Source: Microcoleus vaginatus WJT46-NPBG5
GTDB taxonomy: Bacteria > Cyanobacteriota > Cyanobacteriia > Cyanobacteriales > Oscillatoriaceae
Direction: 5' to 3'
Length of the DNA stretch: 64,000 nucleotides
Assembly: GCA_019359355.1 (NCBI GenBank)
Contig: JAHHHM010000029.1
Location: forward strand, 1-64,000
Shown: one piece after another, positions 63,917 through 64,000 of the stretch
Layout: each line of letters opens with the position of its first letter
How positions within the stretch are numbered: the stretch's first letter is position 1
Notes under the pieces: generated by a model
What the model was told of the DNA's origin: nothing
The model's input: the letters and a program-made list of their open reading frames with translations, nothing else
Database searches by the model: none
Program-made: the position numbers and the translations under genes

Positions 63917-64000
63917 AATTAGGGAGCGTTGTTTTTAGTTCCACCCCATTCATACAATAAAATATTAATCTTGGCTGATATTAGCAAGAAATATTTTAAA

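Overview
The window comes from a cyanobacterium. It starts inside the last codons of psaB (photosystem I core). It carries the full circadian oscillator kaiA-kaiB-kaiC, zeta-carotene desaturase, a tocopherol-type methyltransferase, a KtrAB potassium system, cobalamin/siroheme enzymes and an SphR/SphS phosphate two-component system. Very large modular signalling proteins (kinase-AAA-GAF-cyclase, CBS-histidine kinase with several receivers, WD40, FHA, TPR) suggest a filamentous, Microcoleus/Phormidium-like lineage; that placement is inference. GCCGGC is conspicuously frequent in genes and spacers, and I saw no intact HIP1 octamer (GCGATCGC).

Layout. 1-8.6 kb (+): psaB tail with a strong terminator, 6-phosphogluconolactonase, two FHA proteins, a PRC-barrel protein, a small cyanobacterial protein, cobQ, a short 2Fe-2S ferredoxin and a Tat-exported WD40 protein. 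8.8-13.6 kb (-): SRPBCC protein, zds and an AAA-like ATPase fused to an unrecognised C-terminal region. 14.3-20.9 kb: aldehyde dehydrogenase, cytosolic sulfite-oxidase-like protein, TPR pseudogene, ktrB-ktrA, tenA and, divergently, a tocopherol methyltransferase. 21.2-30.5 kb: GT39 glycosyltransferase, a CBS/histidine-kinase/multi-receiver protein divergent from kaiA, kaiABC, and tRNA-Arg(CCG). 30.6-39.8 kb: trmFO directly behind a 1796-residue kinase/cyclase, an M50 protease, and a divergent metallo-beta-lactamase-fold protein.

39.8-42.3 kb looks acquired. An IS5-type transposase tail precedes an OhrR/MarR regulator, a nitroreductase and an F420-reductase-like Rossmann protein. The segment is bracketed by near-identical AGTTCGGG-TAAG direct repeats. 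A 30-bp near-palindrome lies just upstream of the regulator, and the regulator's usual reactive Cys is Ser. 42.4-53.4 kb: malic enzyme, SRPBCC protein, a broken Uma2-type endonuclease gene, a CobA-HemD fusion, two TPR paralogues, coaE, a copper P-type ATPase and an exported RidA-like protein. 53.9-58 kb (+): two hybrid histidine kinases. 58.2-63.9 kb (-): phosphate cluster sphR-sphS-phoU-phoX.

Most genes are ordinary for cyanobacteria. The parts most worth a second look are the acquired redox cassette, the clock-adjacent kinase with degenerate receivers, a terminator-like hairpin between kaiB and kaiC, the AAA-like fusion, the kinase/cyclase-trmFO coupling, and gene decay (TPR, Uma2 and IS5 remnants). 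I saw no CRISPR array, rRNA, prophage or complete insertion sequence.
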